Part shown: positions 36,066 to 36,096 of the stretch, piece by piece
How positions within the stretch are numbered: position 1 is the first letter of the stretch
How the letters are laid out: the number at the start of each line of letters is the position of its first letter
The notes under the pieces: model-generated
The model's input: the letters and a program-made list of their open reading frames with translations, nothing else
Told to the model about the DNA's origin: nothing
Databases searched by the model: none
Source of the DNA: Aestuariivita sp.
GTDB taxonomy: Bacteria; Pseudomonadota; Alphaproteobacteria; Rhodobacterales; Rhodobacteraceae
NCBI GenBank assembly: GCA_026709985.1
Contig: JAPORY010000051.1
Span: 1 to 36,096, forward strand
Length of the DNA stretch: 36,096 bases
Direction of reading: 5' to 3'
Made by a program: the position numbers and the translations under genes

Positions 36066-36096
36066 GCGTGCGTGTTTCAGGGGCGGTTATCCCGCC

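Overview
The window looks like chromosome of an alphaproteobacterium, probably an uncultured or host-associated one. The main reason is the gene order mdh-sucC-sucD-sucA-sucB, all on the + strand, which is characteristic of Alphaproteobacteria; the Xre regulator paired with a large acidic protein fits too. Base composition is moderate in most of the window, with a GC-rich patch near 28.5-29.1 kb and AT-rich patches near 29.4-30.7 kb and 34.2-34.6 kb. No tRNA, rRNA, CRISPR array or intact insertion sequence was seen.

Layout. 1-1264: the tail of an unknown gene, a UUCG-loop terminator and about 1 kb without a convincing gene. 1265-2995 (-): a solitary OLD-type ATPase/Toprim nuclease. 4005-5981 (+): a Rieske domain fused to a complete thiamine-diphosphate enzyme. 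6369-8542 (+): an Xre regulator followed by a conserved acidic protein. 8819-12339 (+): a peptide/nickel-type ABC importer (two permeases and a double ATPase) with no binding protein beside it. 12485-14056 (+): an AAA-like/PD-(D/E)XK protein of the DUF1703 type. 14315-17366 (-): a predicted restriction-modification pair, a C5-cytosine methyltransferase overlapping a GHKL (MutL/MORC-like) ATPase with a C-terminal nuclease domain. 17590-19571 (-): a DUF262 gene and a HEPN-nuclease gene in one operon, followed by a decayed tandem copy of the HEPN gene. 20224-28402 (+): the TCA block (malate dehydrogenase, succinyl-CoA synthetase, 2-oxoglutarate dehydrogenase E1 and E2); the E3 gene lpd does not follow.

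From 28.5 kb the window holds mostly remnants: a HigBA module with a shortened toxin and a frameshifted antitoxin, an Mrr-like N-terminal scrap, a small AT-rich gene pair with a frameshift, the nuclease end of a type III restriction subunit, and a Phd-Doc module whose antitoxin has two stop codons and whose toxin lacks the Fic-motif histidine. After an intact island (31318-34196: a membrane LytTR regulator divergent from a DUF2141 protein and a carotenoid-oxygenase-family protein) come a second RelE/HigA-like module with frameshifts, the start of an adenine methyltransferase, and the 3' end of a transposase.

Together the window is a core metabolic operon between a defence-rich segment on its left and a degenerating accessory segment on its right. 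The best candidates for something unusual are the Rieske-ThDP fusion, the GHKL/5mC restriction system, the duplicated DUF262-HEPN locus, the co-decayed Phd-Doc pair, the LytTR/DUF2141/carotenoid oxygenase locus, and a three-copy intergenic element at both window ends.
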